A stretch of DNA of 64,000 nucleotides from VRUE01 sp963725085 (GTDB taxonomy: Bacteria; Actinomycetota; Thermoleophilia; Solirubrobacterales; 70-9): assembly GCA_963725085.1 (NCBI GenBank), contig CAVRXM010000001.1:558001-622000 (forward strand). Reading direction: 5' to 3'. The notes under the pieces are model-generated. The model saw only the letters and a list, made by a program, of their open reading frames with translations, was not told the DNA's origin and did no database searches. Below are positions 1-12,817 of this stretch, one piece after another. Within the stretch, counting starts at the first letter, position 1. Every line of letters begins with the position of its first letter. Made by a program: the position numbers and the translations under genes.

Positions 1-378
1 TCCGCTGCCGAGCTCTACGGCTGCGTGATCCTCCGCGAGGGGATCGAGGACGAGGCCGACAACGTCACCCGCTTCGTCTGGATCGCCCCCGCCGGGACGG
101 CGGTCGAGAGCGGCGGGCCGTGGAAGACCTCGCTTGTCTTCTCCGAGCTCGGCGAGGACCATCCGGGCGCCCTTGTCAACGCGCTGCGCGAGTTCTCGAG
201 CCGTGAGGTGAATCTGACCCGGATCGAGTCGCGGCCACTGCGGCGAGGTCTCGGCCGCTACATGTTCTTCTGCGATCTCGAGGGGGGCGAGGGGGAGGCC
301 GCGGTCTCAGAGGCAATCGCCGCCCTCCGCGGCAAGGCCGAGTCGGTCCGGATCCTCGGCTCCTACCCACACGGCTGA
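1..378 (+). CDS. pheA: Prephenate dehydratase, C-terminal part (cut by window edge)
   Basis: The reading frame is open from base 1, so this is the last 125 residues of a longer protein. It shows the prephenate dehydratase signature DNVTRF, which closes the catalytic domain. A regulatory ACT domain follows, with the phenylalanine-binding ESRP motif and the typical RYMFFCDLEG strand. The enzyme turns prephenate into phenylpyruvate for phenylalanine synthesis in the cytoplasm, and ACT domains of this family give feedback inhibition by phenylalanine. The start lies outside the window. The gene is 53 bases upstream of the HNH gene on the same strand. Family assignment is secure; the 5' part cannot be judged. 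Confidence 0.93.
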   Translation, partial: SAAELYGCVILREGIEDEADNVTRFVWIAPAGTAVESGGPWKTSLVFSELGEDHPGALVNALREFSSREVNLTRIESRPLRRGLGRYMFFCDLEGGEGEAAVSEAIAALRGKAESVRILGSYPHG

Positions 379-431
379 GGCCGCCCTCTTCACAAGTCCC
401 TCAGGGGGCGTGCGTAGAATTCGCGGGCGAT

Positions 432-938
432 ATGGCGCGCGTCCTGGTTCTGAACGCAACGTATGAGCCGATCAACGTCTGCACACTCCGCCGCGCCGCC
501 GTGCTCCTGCTCAAGGAAAAGGCCGAGCTGCTCGAGCGCCGCGAGGGCGCGATCCACTCCGAGCACATGGCAATCGACAGGCCCGACGTGATCCGCCTGA
601 TCAGCTACGTCCGTGTCCCACGCGAGGCGCACCGCCGCAAGATCACGCGCCGTGCCGTGCTCGCCCGCGACGCCTGGACCTGCCAGTACTGCGGCTCGCG
701 GAAGTCGGGCCTCACCGTCGACCACGTCATTCCCCGCAGCCGCGGCGGCAAATCCGTCTGGGAGAACATCGTCGCCGCCTGCGCCAGCTGCAACCGGCGC
801 AAGGGCAACCGCCTCCCGCGCGAGATCCAGATGCATCCCCGCAAGCGCCCCAAGGCCCCGGGGCCGACCGTCTTCATCCAGGTCGCGTCGCCGAGCATCC
901 CGGCGGCCTGGCAGCAGTACTTACCCGCGGCCGCGTGA
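432..938 (+). CDS. HNH endonuclease family protein
   Basis: This 168-residue protein has a compact HNH/zinc module at about residues 80-125: a CQYCG pair, LTVDHVIPRSRGG with the catalytic histidine, then CASCNRRKGNR as the second cysteine pair. The N-terminal half (starting MARVLVLNATYEPINV) matches the widespread actinobacterial HNH proteins that stand alone in chromosomes. They are presumed DNA nucleases or nicking enzymes of unknown physiological role. It starts at ATG and its stop overlaps the next gene's start (TGATG), so the two are probably co-transcribed. The protein family is certain. A restriction, homing or repair role is not shown by the context. Confidence 0.88.
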   Translation: MARVLVLNATYEPINVCTLRRAAVLLLKEKAELLERREGAIHSEHMAIDRPDVIRLISYVRVPREAHRRKITRRAVLARDAWTCQYCGSRKSGLTVDHVIPRSRGGKSVWENIVAACASCNRRKGNRLPREIQMHPRKRPKAPGPTVFIQVASPSIPAAWQQYLPAAA

Positions 939-1374
939 TGGGCCTTTTCGCCAAGCGGGTGGCGGTCGCGGCGGCGGCCCTCGCGATCCTTGCCGCGGTG
1001 GCGGTCGCGGTGCCGGCCGAGGGCGCGAAGCCGCCGACGGTGGTAAGCGCTAACTGCCACGGCCACAACTTCAAGCCGGGCCGGATCATCCTTGCCTGCG
1101 CCGACGCAGGCCTCTTTGTCGAACACCTGAAGTGGAAGCGCTGGGGTCGCCGGGAGGCGGAGGGCTCGGGGACCGGAACCGGGAAGACGTGCAACCCGAG
1201 CTGCGCTGCCGGCGGCAGCCGCAGCGGGCCGATGGAGATTCGGCTTTTCAGGACCGCGCGCTGCGCAAAGGACGGCCGCGTCCACTTCACCCGGATCGAA
1301 TACCGCTGGGACGAGGGGTCGCCGGTCGCGGGCCAGCCCGACCGCGGGGTCGTCCCCTCCCCCTGCAGCGCGGT

Positions 1375-1378
<4 letters not shown>
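938..1378 (+). CDS. Small secreted protein of unknown function
   Basis: I do not recognise this protein. It is about 146 residues and starts with a basic N-terminus and a long hydrophobic alanine/valine run ending near VPAEGAK, a good Sec signal peptide with a plausible cleavage site. The mature part has several cysteines (NCHGH, ILACADAG, CNPSCAAGG, ARCAKDG, PSPC), which suggests disulphides outside the cell. ATG at 938 overlaps the HNH stop codon; GTG at 935 is an alternative start. Its stop overlaps the gyrA stop by a few bases in convergent orientation, so the 3' ends interlock. Confidence 0.75.
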
Positions 1379-3895
<2,517 letters not shown>

Positions 3896-3908
3896 CTAGC
3901 TCTCCCGC

Positions 3909-6321
<2,413 letters not shown>

Positions 6322-6344
6322 TTGATCCTCTCTGATTCAGAAAA

Positions 6345-6384
6345 GCCCCGACCGGACGACGTCCTTGCCGCGCTCGGTCGGGGC
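6345..6384 (-). terminator. Terminator-like hairpin in the dciA-gyrB gap
   Basis: Read on the minus strand, a 10-base arm GGTCGGGGC-type (6375-6384) pairs perfectly with 6345-6354. It is followed directly by TTTT (6344-6341), the form of an intrinsic terminator. It lies about 100 bases after the dciA stop and only about 20 bases before the gyrB ATG. It may end the dnaN-recF-dciA transcript, or act as an attenuator in the gyrB leader. Confidence 0.55.
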
Positions 6385-6483
6385 CGCAATGCAAGTTGAC
6401 ATAAGGATACCAGTTCAGGCACCCAGAAGAGCCGCGCCAGGCGCCCAAAATCCCTGCAAAACACGAATAAAGTGTGACTTAGC

Positions 6484-6792
6484 TCAGTCGCGATCCGCAC
6501 GGAATCGCAAACGCTCCGGAGCCTGCTCCCCGAGACGCTCGCGAAGGCGGCGAACCAACTGGTCCTGCATCAGGTCGAGCTCCTCCGCCCAGACCGGGTC
6601 GGCGCAGCCGACGACGACCGTCCCGCCCTGCTCGGAGACCGGTCGCGCGACCTCGGCGATGCGCTCTCCGACCGCCGCCGCCCAGACTCCCTGGACCGCC
6701 GCCAGGCGCGTCTTCGGCGCGGCCCGCTCGAGCGCCGCGCGCAAAGCCTCGCCGGCCGGCCGCGGGGCACGACGGTGGGTCAACTCGCTCAC
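6484..6792 (-). CDS. dciA: DciA-type replicative helicase operator (DUF721)
   Basis: This 102-residue protein of the DUF721/DciA family shows the characteristic core VQGVWAAAVGERIAEVARPVS followed by VVVGCADPVWAEELDLM. DciA binds DnaB and helps load it at the origin in bacteria that lack a DnaC/DnaI loader. The position directly after recF (7-base gap) and before gyrB is the classical actinobacterial location of this gene. It starts at ATG. Unusually, the window also encodes a DnaC-like ATPase next to dnaB. Confidence 0.88.
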   Translation of the reverse strand: MSELTHRRAPRPAGEALRAALERAAPKTRLAAVQGVWAAAVGERIAEVARPVSEQGGTVVVGCADPVWAEELDLMQDQLVRRLRERLGEQAPERLRFRADRD

Positions 6793-6799
6793 CCCCCGC

Positions 6800-7886
6800 T
6801 CACGCCGCCTCGACAGCAGGCGCGGTCGGGATCGGCATCCTGGTGGCGTTGCCGCGCAGCGCCGCCGGCAGCGACTCCTCGGTCGCGGCCGTGATCACGA
6901 CCTGCCCGGGTCCCGAGAGGAGCTCGACGAGGCGCTCGCGGCGGGTTGCGTCGAGCTCGCTCATGACGTCGTCGAGGAGGAGCAGGGGCGTCACCCGCCG
7001 GGCCTCGCGCGAGCGCCGCCCGCTCCGCGAACAGGAGGGCGAGGAGCGCGCTTCGCTGCTGACCCTGGGAGCCGAACCGGCGCAGGGCGCGGCCGCCGGC
7101 CGAGATCTTGACCTCGTCGAGGTGCGGGCCCCAGGAGGAGCGCCCGAGTCGCAGATCGGCCTCGCGCCGCTCGAGCAGGCCTTCGCGGACCTCGTCGGCC
7201 GGACCGGGAGACCGCGGCGCGTACTCGAGGCGCGCCTCGCCCTCGAGGCCGAGGTCGGCCGCGGCGGAGGCGAACCGGGGCGCGAGATCCTCGATCGCCT
7301 CGGCGCGGGCCTCGGCGAGCGACGCGGCGGCGGCGGCGAAGCTCCCGTCCCAGACGTCGAGCTCCCCGGCGCCGGCCGGGCCACGGGCGAGCAGCGCGTT
7401 CCGCTGGGCCAGCGCCTGGCCGAACCGGACCCGCAGCTCCGCCCGGGACGGCCAGCGGGCCGCGACGAAACGGTCGACGTGCGCCCGCCGCTCCGCCGGG
7501 GGGCCCTTGACGAGCGCGAGCCTGTCGGGTGAGAAGACGGCGACGGGTGGTCGGTGCCTGGCCGCCGTCGCCGCGTCGACGGGGCTGCCGTCGAGGAGGT
7601 GGCGCCTTCCCTCGGCGCGGCTGACCGACGCCAGAAGGCGGTGCTCGACGCCGTCGTCGTCGCGGACCGTCGCCTCCACCCGGGCGAGCCCACCGCCGAA
7701 CGGGATCAGGTCGCGACGGTCCGAGGTCCTGAACGAGCGCCCGGTGAGGGCGAAGTAGAGCGCCTCGAGCAGGTTCGTCTTGCCGGCGCCGTTGGGGCCG
7801 ATCAGGCTCGCGACGCCGGGCCCGAGGTCGACCCGTGCGCCGGACAGGCTCCGCGAGGGATTGGCTTCGACGACGGTGACGAGCAC
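6800..7886 (-). CDS. recF: RecF DNA replication/repair ATPase (one frame break near 7005)
   Basis: SMC-like ABC ATPase that works with RecO/RecR to load RecA at gaps and stalled forks. Walker A is LIGPNGAGKTNLLEAL near residue 35. The ABC signature region FGSQGQQRSALLALL and the Walker B LLLLDDVMSELD sit toward the C-terminus. The frame breaks near 7005 between LLFAERAALA and EARRVTPLLLLDD. Correcting it by one base gives 361 residues with the usual signature-to-Walker-B spacing. It starts 13 bases after dnaN in the standard dnaA-dnaN-recF order. Confidence 0.93.
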
Positions 7887-7899
7887 CGGGACCGCGCTC

Positions 7900-9006
7900 T
7901 CAGACGTTGAGGCGGATCGGCATCACCAGGTAGCGGAAGTCTTCGTTGTCGACCGGCTGCAGCAGGCCGGGCCGCAGCGGCGAGATCAGCCGCAGCATCA
8001 CCTCGTCCCCCTCGACGCTCTCGATCCCGTCCTTGAGGAAGTCGGGGTTGAAGCCGATCTCGAGCGCCTCCCCGTCGAAGGCCGCCGGGATAGCCTCCTC
8101 GGCGTCGCCGACGTCCGGGGTCGAGGCCGAGACCTTCAGCTCCCCCTCGTTGAACGAAAGCCGCAGCGGCGCATTGCGCTGAGCGAGCTGGCTAACGCGG
8201 CGGGCGACGTCGAGGAAGTCGGTCCGGTTGAGGCGCACGTCGTGCTCGTAGGACTCCGGCAGGAGTTGTCGAAAGTTGGGGAATTGGCCATCGATCAGCC
8301 TCGTGTTGAGGAGGACGGCCCCTGCCCGGAAAAGCGCCTGATTGGGGAGCAGGTTGACCTTCACCTCCTCGACGCCGTCGGCGGCGACGATCCTGCCCAG
8401 CTCGCGCAGCGCGCGGGCCGGGATGTTCGCCTCGAGCTCACCCCCGATCCCGCCCTCGAGCGGCGTCCGCTTGACCGCGAGCCGGTAGGAATCGGTCGCG
8501 ACCATCGTCATCTCCTCGCCGGCGGCGCTGACCAGGACGCCGGTCAGCACCGGACGCATGTCGTCCTGCGAGGCGGCGGGGGCGACCAGGTCGACGGTCT
8601 CGGCCAGCGCCTTGCCCGGAATCGTCAGCGGGTCGCCGTCGGCGGTCGGGACCTTCGGGAAGTCCTCGGCGGGAAGGGTGCGGACGTGGAAGCGCGAGCC
8701 TCCGCAGCGGATCTCGACGTCGCGCTCGGCCTCCCGCAGCTCGATCTCGACCCTGTCGTCGGCAAGCGAGCGAACCAGATCGGCCAACAGCCGGCCGGGG
8801 AGGAGGATCGTGCCCGGGCCCTCGACGACCGCATCGAGCTCGGTGCGGAGGCCGATCTCGCCGTCGGTCGCGCTCAGCGTGACCGAGTCCTCCGAAGTCG
8901 TCAGCAGGATCCCCGAGAGCGCCTGGGTCGCGGCGCGGGTCGAGACCGCCCGGGAGACGGTCGAGAGCTTTGAGGAGAGCTCCTCACGTTGAGTGGTCAG
9001 CTTCAA
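7900..9006 (-). CDS. dnaN: DNA polymerase III sliding clamp (beta subunit)
   Basis: This 368-residue beta clamp has the three repeated clamp folds. It starts MKLTTQREELSSKLSTVSRA and ends DNEDFRYLVMPIRLNV, the conserved C-terminal tail that forms part of the binding pocket for polymerase and other partners. It forms a ring that tethers Pol III to DNA. It is intact in one frame. The ATG lies 135 bases after the dnaA stop, and the gap holds the candidate origin. It is followed closely by recF, so dnaN, recF and dciA form one transcription unit. Confidence 0.96.
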   Translation of the reverse strand: MKLTTQREELSSKLSTVSRAVSTRAATQALSGILLTTSEDSVTLSATDGEIGLRTELDAVVEGPGTILLPGRLLADLVRSLADDRVEIELREAERDVEIRCGGSRFHVRTLPAEDFPKVPTADGDPLTIPGKALAETVDLVAPAASQDDMRPVLTGVLVSAAGEEMTMVATDSYRLAVKRTPLEGGIGGELEANIPARALRELGRIVAADGVEEVKVNLLPNQALFRAGAVLLNTRLIDGQFPNFRQLLPESYEHDVRLNRTDFLDVARRVSQLAQRNAPLRLSFNEGELKVSASTPDVGDAEEAIPAAFDGEALEIGFNPDFLKDGIESVEGDEVMLRLISPLRPGLLQPVDNEDFRYLVMPIRLNV

Positions 9007-9115
9007 AAGATGAACTTTCTATCGAGTTGATTTAGGGCCTGTGGAAACCGGCGGAGGGGCGGTGATTCCCCACGGTGGCGGGGCTTCCGGGTTGTGGACG
9101 GAAATGTGGGGAGCA
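9003..9115. other. Candidate replication origin (oriC) between dnaA and dnaN
   Basis: The dnaA-dnaN gap has an AT-rich stretch at about 9003-9035, striking in this GC-rich sequence. It is followed by degenerate DnaA-box-like 9-mers in one orientation: TGTGGAAAC (9040), TGTGGACGG (9093) and TGTGGGGAG (9105); a fourth, TGTGGATCG, lies at 9165 inside dnaA. Compared with TGTGGACAA or TGTGGATAA they match 6-7 of 9 bases. Location and arrangement fit oriC, but no box is perfect and the region is short. Confidence 0.5.
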
Positions 9116-9141
9116 CTTGATTCTTACAGCGGCGTCGGCCG

Positions 9142-10461
9142 TCAGCGACGCTGGTCGGAAGGGTTGTGGATCGTCTCACGCAGGCTGTTGACGCGGGCCT
9201 CGAGATCCTCGTCCTGTCCGATCGCGGCCTCCGCGCGGCGCAGCGAGTTGAGGACGGTCGAGTGGTCCCGGCCGCCGAATCGCTGGCCGATCTCCGGAAG
9301 GGAGAGCGCGGTGCTCTCGCGGGTGAGGAGGATCGCGACGTGGCGGGCGCGGACCGGGCCCGCGGCGCGCGAGGGGCCGATCAGGTCGGCGGCCGAGACG
9401 CCGAACGAGGAGGCGACGGCGCCCTGTATCTGGTCCACGGGGTCGGTCGGCCCCGCCCTCCTCGTCCTCGGGACGACCTCGGCGACCAGCTCGGGGCTGA
9501 GTGGCTCGTCGGTGATCGAGGAGTGGGCGATGACCTTGGTCAGCGCCCCGCGGAGGCGGCGGACGTTGGTGTCGATCCTGTCGGCGAGCTCGGCGAGGGC
9601 ATCGCGGCTGGCCGCCTCGAGCCCGGCCTCGCGGGCCAGGCGGCGGAGCACCGTCAGGCGGGTTGCGAGGTCGGGGTGGCCGACCGGGACGGTCAGGCCC
9701 CACTCGAAGCGGTCCCGCAGGCGCTCGGCGAGGGTCGAGAGCTCGCTCGGCAGCCGATCGGCGGAGAGGACCAGCTGGCTGCCGCCCTCATAGAGGGCAT
9801 TGAAGGTGTGGAAGAACTCCTCCTCGGTCGCGTGCTTGCCCTCGAGGAACTGGACGTCGTCGACGAGCAGGACGTCGAGGTCGCGGTGGCGTTCCTTGAA
9901 CCCCTCGGCGCCGCTGCTGCGCAGTGCGGTGACGAACTCGTTGGTGAAGCGCTCGGCCGTCGTGTAGCGGACCTCGAGCTCCGGCGCGTGGGTCCGCAGG
10001 TAGTTGGCGATCGCGACCAGGAGGTGAGTCTTGCCGAGACCGGGGGGGCCGTGGAGGAAGAGCGGGTTGTAGGCCTCCGACGGCGCCTCCGCGACCGCCA
10101 GGGCCGCGGCGTGGGCGAGGCGGTTTCCCTCGCCGATGACGAACCGGTCGAAGCTGTATTGCGGGTTCAGCTCGGCGACCTCGCCGCCTTCCGCTTCCTG
10201 GTCCACCCCACCGAAGCTGACCTCGTCGATGTCGCTCCCGGCTCCCGCCAGGCCGTCGCGGATCAGCGACGAGTAGCGGCGCTCGACCCAGGCCCGGATC
10301 CCGTCCGGGGCGCCGAGGTGGAGGGTCCTGCCGCGTGCCCCGACGACCCGGAGCGGCTCCAGCCAGAGCCGGAACGTGGACTCGGGGACGGATGCGCGAA
10401 GCCGTGACTGGACCTCCGCCCAGAGCGCGTCGAGGTCGTTCTGATAATCGTCATCGTGCAC
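9142..10461 (-). CDS. dnaA: Chromosomal replication initiator DnaA
   Basis: AAA+ initiator that binds DnaA boxes and melts oriC. From a GTG start at 10461 it is 439 residues. An N-terminal DnaB-interaction domain (LWAEVQSRLRASVPESTF) precedes Walker A GPPGLGKTHL at about 138-147. Walker B is LLVDDVQFLEGK. The C-terminal helix-turn-helix ends with the DnaA signature GQRFGGRDHSTVLNSLRRAE. The frame stays open upstream of 10461, but the residues there do not look like DnaA, which is why I chose this GTG. It is divergent from rpmH, the usual arrangement at an actinobacterial origin. Confidence 0.95.
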   Translation of the reverse strand: MHDDDYQNDLDALWAEVQSRLRASVPESTFRLWLEPLRVVGARGRTLHLGAPDGIRAWVERRYSSLIRDGLAGAGSDIDEVSFGGVDQEAEGGEVAELNPQYSFDRFVIGEGNRLAHAAALAVAEAPSEAYNPLFLHGPPGLGKTHLLVAIANYLRTHAPELEVRYTTAERFTNEFVTALRSSGAEGFKERHRDLDVLLVDDVQFLEGKHATEEEFFHTFNALYEGGSQLVLSADRLPSELSTLAERLRDRFEWGLTVPVGHPDLATRLTVLRRLAREAGLEAASRDALAELADRIDTNVRRLRGALTKVIAHSSITDEPLSPELVAEVVPRTRRAGPTDPVDQIQGAVASSFGVSAADLIGPSRAAGPVRARHVAILLTRESTALSLPEIGQRFGGRDHSTVLNSLRRAEAAIGQDEDLEARVNSLRETIHNPSDQRR

Positions 10462-10638
10462 CCGGAGCCGACCATAGCGGCGCGCCCCGGGCACGATTTC
10501 GGCCGCCTCGCAAATGCCGAGAAATCGTTCGGGCGGCCGCTCGGGCCGCGTCCGTATACTGCGACGGCCAATGAGCGCGGAGCGACCGAGCGTGACAGTC
10601 TGCCTCTTCGCGAGGAAGCGACGTGGGAGCAATCTGAG
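10462..10638. promoter_or_regulatory. Divergent dnaA/rpmH promoter region
   Basis: This 177-base gap lies between the dnaA and rpmH starts. A good -10 hexamer TATACT at 10555-10560 faces rpmH, about 80 bases upstream of its ATG. I see no clear -35 at 17 bases. I found no obvious promoter for dnaA. Confidence 0.4.
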
Positions 10639-10773
10639 ATGAAGCGGACCTATCAGCCGAAGAAGCGCAAGCGGGCGAAGACCCACGGGTTCCGAGCGCG
10701 GATGAGCACCCGCGGGGGTCGGGCGATCCTCAAGCGCCGCCGCCGCAAGGGCCGGAAGCGCCTCACCCCTTAG
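10639..10773 (+). CDS. rpmH: 50S ribosomal protein L34
   Basis: This 44-residue very basic protein starts MKRTYQPKKRKRAKTHGFRARM, the invariant L34 N-terminus, and ends GRKRLTP. It is a structural component of the large ribosomal subunit. A GGGAG ribosome-binding site lies 8-9 bases upstream of the ATG. It is followed after two bases by rnpA, the universal rpmH-rnpA pairing next to the origin. The open frame continues upstream, but only this ATG gives an L34 of normal length. Confidence 0.97.
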   Translation: MKRTYQPKKRKRAKTHGFRARMSTRGGRAILKRRRRKGRKRLTP

Positions 10774-10775
10774 CG

Positions 10776-11147
10776 ATGCCGAAGCGACGGCGCCTCTCGC
10801 GCAGCGGCGAGTTCGACCGCGTCTACCGCGACGGCTCATCTCACGCCACCCGCTACCTCGTGCTCTACAGCTTCCCCCGCCGTGCCGAGGGGGATGAGAC
10901 CGAGATCAGACTCGGCGTCTCGGCGAGCCGCAAGGTCGGCGGTGCGGTCGAGCGCAACCGGGTCAAGCGGGTGCTGCGCGAGGCTTTCTGGGCCAGCGTC
11001 GATCGCCTCCCCGAAGGACACGACTTCGTCCTCGTCGCCCGGCCCGAACTCGGCGAGCTGATCGAGAAGGAGGGGCTGGCCGGCGCCCAGGCGAGCCTCG
11101 ATGAGGCGCTCAGCGAGGCCGGAATCCGGCCGGAGCGTTCCACGTGA
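10776..11147 (+). CDS. rnpA: Ribonuclease P protein component
   Basis: This 123-residue basic protein subunit of RNase P helps the catalytic RNA trim tRNA 5' ends. The family signature is clear as ERNRVKRVLREAFWA in the middle, preceded by LGVSASRKVGGAV. It starts two bases after the rpmH stop and its stop overlaps the yidD GTG start, so rpmH-rnpA-yidD-yidC is a single operon. A parS-like palindrome lies across its last codons. Confidence 0.95.
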   Translation: MPKRRRLSRSGEFDRVYRDGSSHATRYLVLYSFPRRAEGDETEIRLGVSASRKVGGAVERNRVKRVLREAFWASVDRLPEGHDFVLVARPELGELIEKEGLAGAQASLDEALSEAGIRPERST

Positions 11148-11151
11148 AACG
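11136..11151. promoter_or_regulatory. parS-like ParB-binding site
   Basis: CGTTCCACGTGAAACG matches the bacterial parS consensus TGTTTCACGTGAAACA at 13 of 16 positions, including the central CACGTG palindrome. It overlaps the rnpA stop and yidD start, about 2.4 kb from parAB and 2 kb from the candidate origin, where parS sites normally lie. It is the only good match I noticed in the window. Confidence 0.6.
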
Positions 11152-11416
11152 GTCGCTCCTGGCCCTGATCGGGGCCTATAGCCGTTGGATCTCCCCCGCC
11201 TTCCCCCGGCGCTGCAAATACGAGCCGACCTGCTCCGCCTACGCGGCCGAGTCGATCAGGCGCTTCGGCCCCGCCCGCGGCCTGCTGCTGGCCGTCTGGC
11301 GGCTGTTGCGCTGCAACCCCTTCAGCCACGGGGGCTTCGACCCCGTGCCGCGCCACTTCACCCTCAGGGTCGGCCCCGTCGACCCCGCCGCCCACCACGG
11401 TGAGGTGCGGCCCTGA
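11144..11416 (+). CDS. yidD: Membrane protein insertion efficiency factor YidD
   Basis: This 90-residue protein of the YidD family has the diagnostic cysteine motif RRCKYEPTCSAYAAESIRRFG and later LLRCNPFSHGGFDPVP. It is a small membrane-associated protein that assists YidC-dependent insertion. The GTG start at 11144 overlaps the rnpA stop (GTGA), and its stop overlaps the presumed start of yidC. Position and sequence make the call safe. Confidence 0.94.
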   Translation: MKRSLLALIGAYSRWISPAFPRRCKYEPTCSAYAAESIRRFGPARGLLLAVWRLLRCNPFSHGGFDPVPRHFTLRVGPVDPAAHHGEVRP

Positions 11417-12165
11417 TTCCGATCGCAGACATCCTCGAACCGCTCGAGAACGTCGCGGAATCGGTCCTCAACTTCTTCCACGACAACGTCGGCCTCAGCT
11501 GGGGCACCTCGATCATCGCCCTCACGGTCTGCGTCCGGGCGGTGCTGATCCCGCTCACCTACAAACAGATCAAAGGCATGCGCGCGCTGCAGGCGCTGCA
11601 GCCGGAGATCAAAGCGATCCAGGAGAAATACAAGAACGATCGCCAGCGCCAGCAGCAGGAGATGATGCGGTTCTACCAGGAGAACAAAATCAACCCGCTG
11701 GCCTCGTGCCTGCCACTGCTCCTGCAGCTGCCGATCTTCTTCGCGCTGTTCCGCACTCTCCGCGGCGACAGCTTCCAGCAGGACGTCGAAGCCGCCGGCG
11801 GCGCGGGCTGGTTCTTCATCAACAGCGTGATCGAAAAGCCGCAGGGCCCCGAACTGATCGTGCTGATGGTGCTCTTCGCCGGCTCGATGGCGCTCTCGAC
11901 GTACATCACGATGCGCTCGTCGCCGACTGCGGCCGGGGCCCAGCAGTACGTGATGCTGGGGGCGTTCGCGCTCGTCGGCCTGTTCTTCGTCCCCGCCGTC
12001 CCGGCCGGCCTCAGCCTCTACTGGATCACCACCAACTTCTGGACCGTCGGCCAGTCCTACGCCGCGGCGAAACTGATCCCGCCGCCGGCCGTCCTCACCC
12101 CCGCCGCAGCGGCAGCCGCCAAGCCACCTCCGCCGCCTCCGAAAAAGAAGAAGCGGCGCAGGTAG
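11413..12165 (+). CDS. yidC: Membrane protein insertase YidC (Oxa1 family); non-standard start likely
   Basis: Insertase for inner-membrane proteins. From about 11413 it is 250 residues: N-terminal IPIADILEPLENVAESVLNFF, then the Oxa1 core with LPLLLQLPIFFALFRTL, several hydrophobic segments and GLSLYWITTNFWTVGQ. It ends in a basic KKKKRRR tail that may contact ribosomes. No ATG, GTG or TTG exists in frame between the stop at 11401 and the GTG at 11542. Starting at 11542 would delete the first membrane segment, so I place the start at CTG 11413 (ATT 11416 is the alternative), overlapping the yidD stop. Confidence 0.88.
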   Translation: MIPIADILEPLENVAESVLNFFHDNVGLSWGTSIIALTVCVRAVLIPLTYKQIKGMRALQALQPEIKAIQEKYKNDRQRQQQEMMRFYQENKINPLASCLPLLLQLPIFFALFRTLRGDSFQQDVEAAGGAGWFFINSVIEKPQGPELIVLMVLFAGSMALSTYITMRSSPTAAGAQQYVMLGAFALVGLFFVPAVPAGLSLYWITTNFWTVGQSYAAAKLIPPPAVLTPAAAAAAKPPPPPPKKKKRRR

Positions 12166-12174
12166 GGGCGGGAG

Positions 12175-12251
12175 TTGGTTGCCCCCGCCCGGACAAGTGC
12201 CGGTCTAATCAGACCGGCACTTTGAGTATCCGCCCGTTCGGGGGCAACCAA
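12175..12251. repeat. Nested perfect inverted repeats after yidC
   Basis: The outer 13-base arms TTGGTTGCCCCCG (12175-12187) and their exact reverse complement (12239-12251) enclose perfect 12-base inner arms AAGTGCCGGTCT (12195-12206) and complement (12211-12222) with a 4-base loop. There is no T-tract. A competing hairpin (12166-12172 with 12184-12190) could form instead of the outer stem. It could be a bidirectional terminator or a two-state RNA element. Confidence 0.7.
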
Positions 12252-12325
12252 TCGCCCCGCCTCCGATCCGTTGCGGGCGATACCCGTCCCGGCGGCCCGG
12301 GCGATCGTTGGATAGGGTGAGATTC

Positions 12326-12817
12326 GTGAACGAGTCGAGTGCCGAGAGGGAGTGGCCGGAGGAGCCGGCCGAGAGGGTTCGCGAGCTGATCGAGGGTGTC
12401 CTCGACGAGCTCGACCTCGAGGGCGATGTCGAGGTCGAGGAGGACGACGAGACGATCGAAGCGGTCGTGGCCGGGGACGACGACTACGGGCTGTTGATCG
12501 GCCGCCGCGGGCAGACGATCGACGCGCTGCAGCTGCTCTGCCACCAGGCCGCCTTCCGCGGGATCCGGGATCGCAAGCGGGTTCTGGTCGACGCCGCCGG
12601 CTACCGCGACCGTCGCCGCGAGGTCCTCACCGCCCGCGCCGCCCGCGCCGCCGAGCAGGCCCTGAGCGCCAACCGGATCGTCGAGATGGACCCGATGAGC
12701 GCCCAGGAGCGCCGCGTCGTCCACGAGTACCTCCGGGACCGTGCCGGGGTCGAGACCTACAGCGAAGGCGACGAGCCCCACCGCTGCGTGGTCGTCGCCC
12801 CCCTCGTCTCGGAGTGA
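12326..12817 (+). CDS. khpB: KhpB/Jag-type RNA-binding protein (KH and R3H domains)
   Basis: The protein is about 163 residues and starts with an acidic region. A KH domain with the GLLIGRRGQTIDALQLL loop follows at about residues 58-75. The R3H domain (MDPMSAQERRVVHEYL) lies near the C-terminus. KhpB/Jag proteins bind RNA and affect cell-wall synthesis and division in Gram-positive bacteria. I chose GTG 12326 because GGGTGA lies 5 bases upstream; TTG 12308 and GTG 12317 are alternatives in the same frame. Its stop overlaps rsmG. Confidence 0.9.
   Translation: MNESSAEREWPEEPAERVRELIEGVLDELDLEGDVEVEEDDETIEAVVAGDDDYGLLIGRRGQTIDALQLLCHQAAFRGIRDRKRVLVDAAGYRDRRREVLTARAARAAEQALSANRIVEMDPMSAQERRVVHEYLRDRAGVETYSEGDEPHRCVVVAPLVSE

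Noticed and set aside
432..938. HNH gene as part of a restriction or defence system
   Set aside because: No methyltransferase, helicase or other defence gene is adjacent; it looks like the common stand-alone HNH protein.
11542..12165. Start of yidC at GTG 11542
   Set aside because: It would remove the conserved N-terminal membrane segment that is plainly encoded upstream in the same frame.
12195..12222. Intrinsic terminator after yidC
   Set aside because: The stem is perfect but no T-run follows on either strand, so I recorded it as a nested inverted repeat rather than a terminator.
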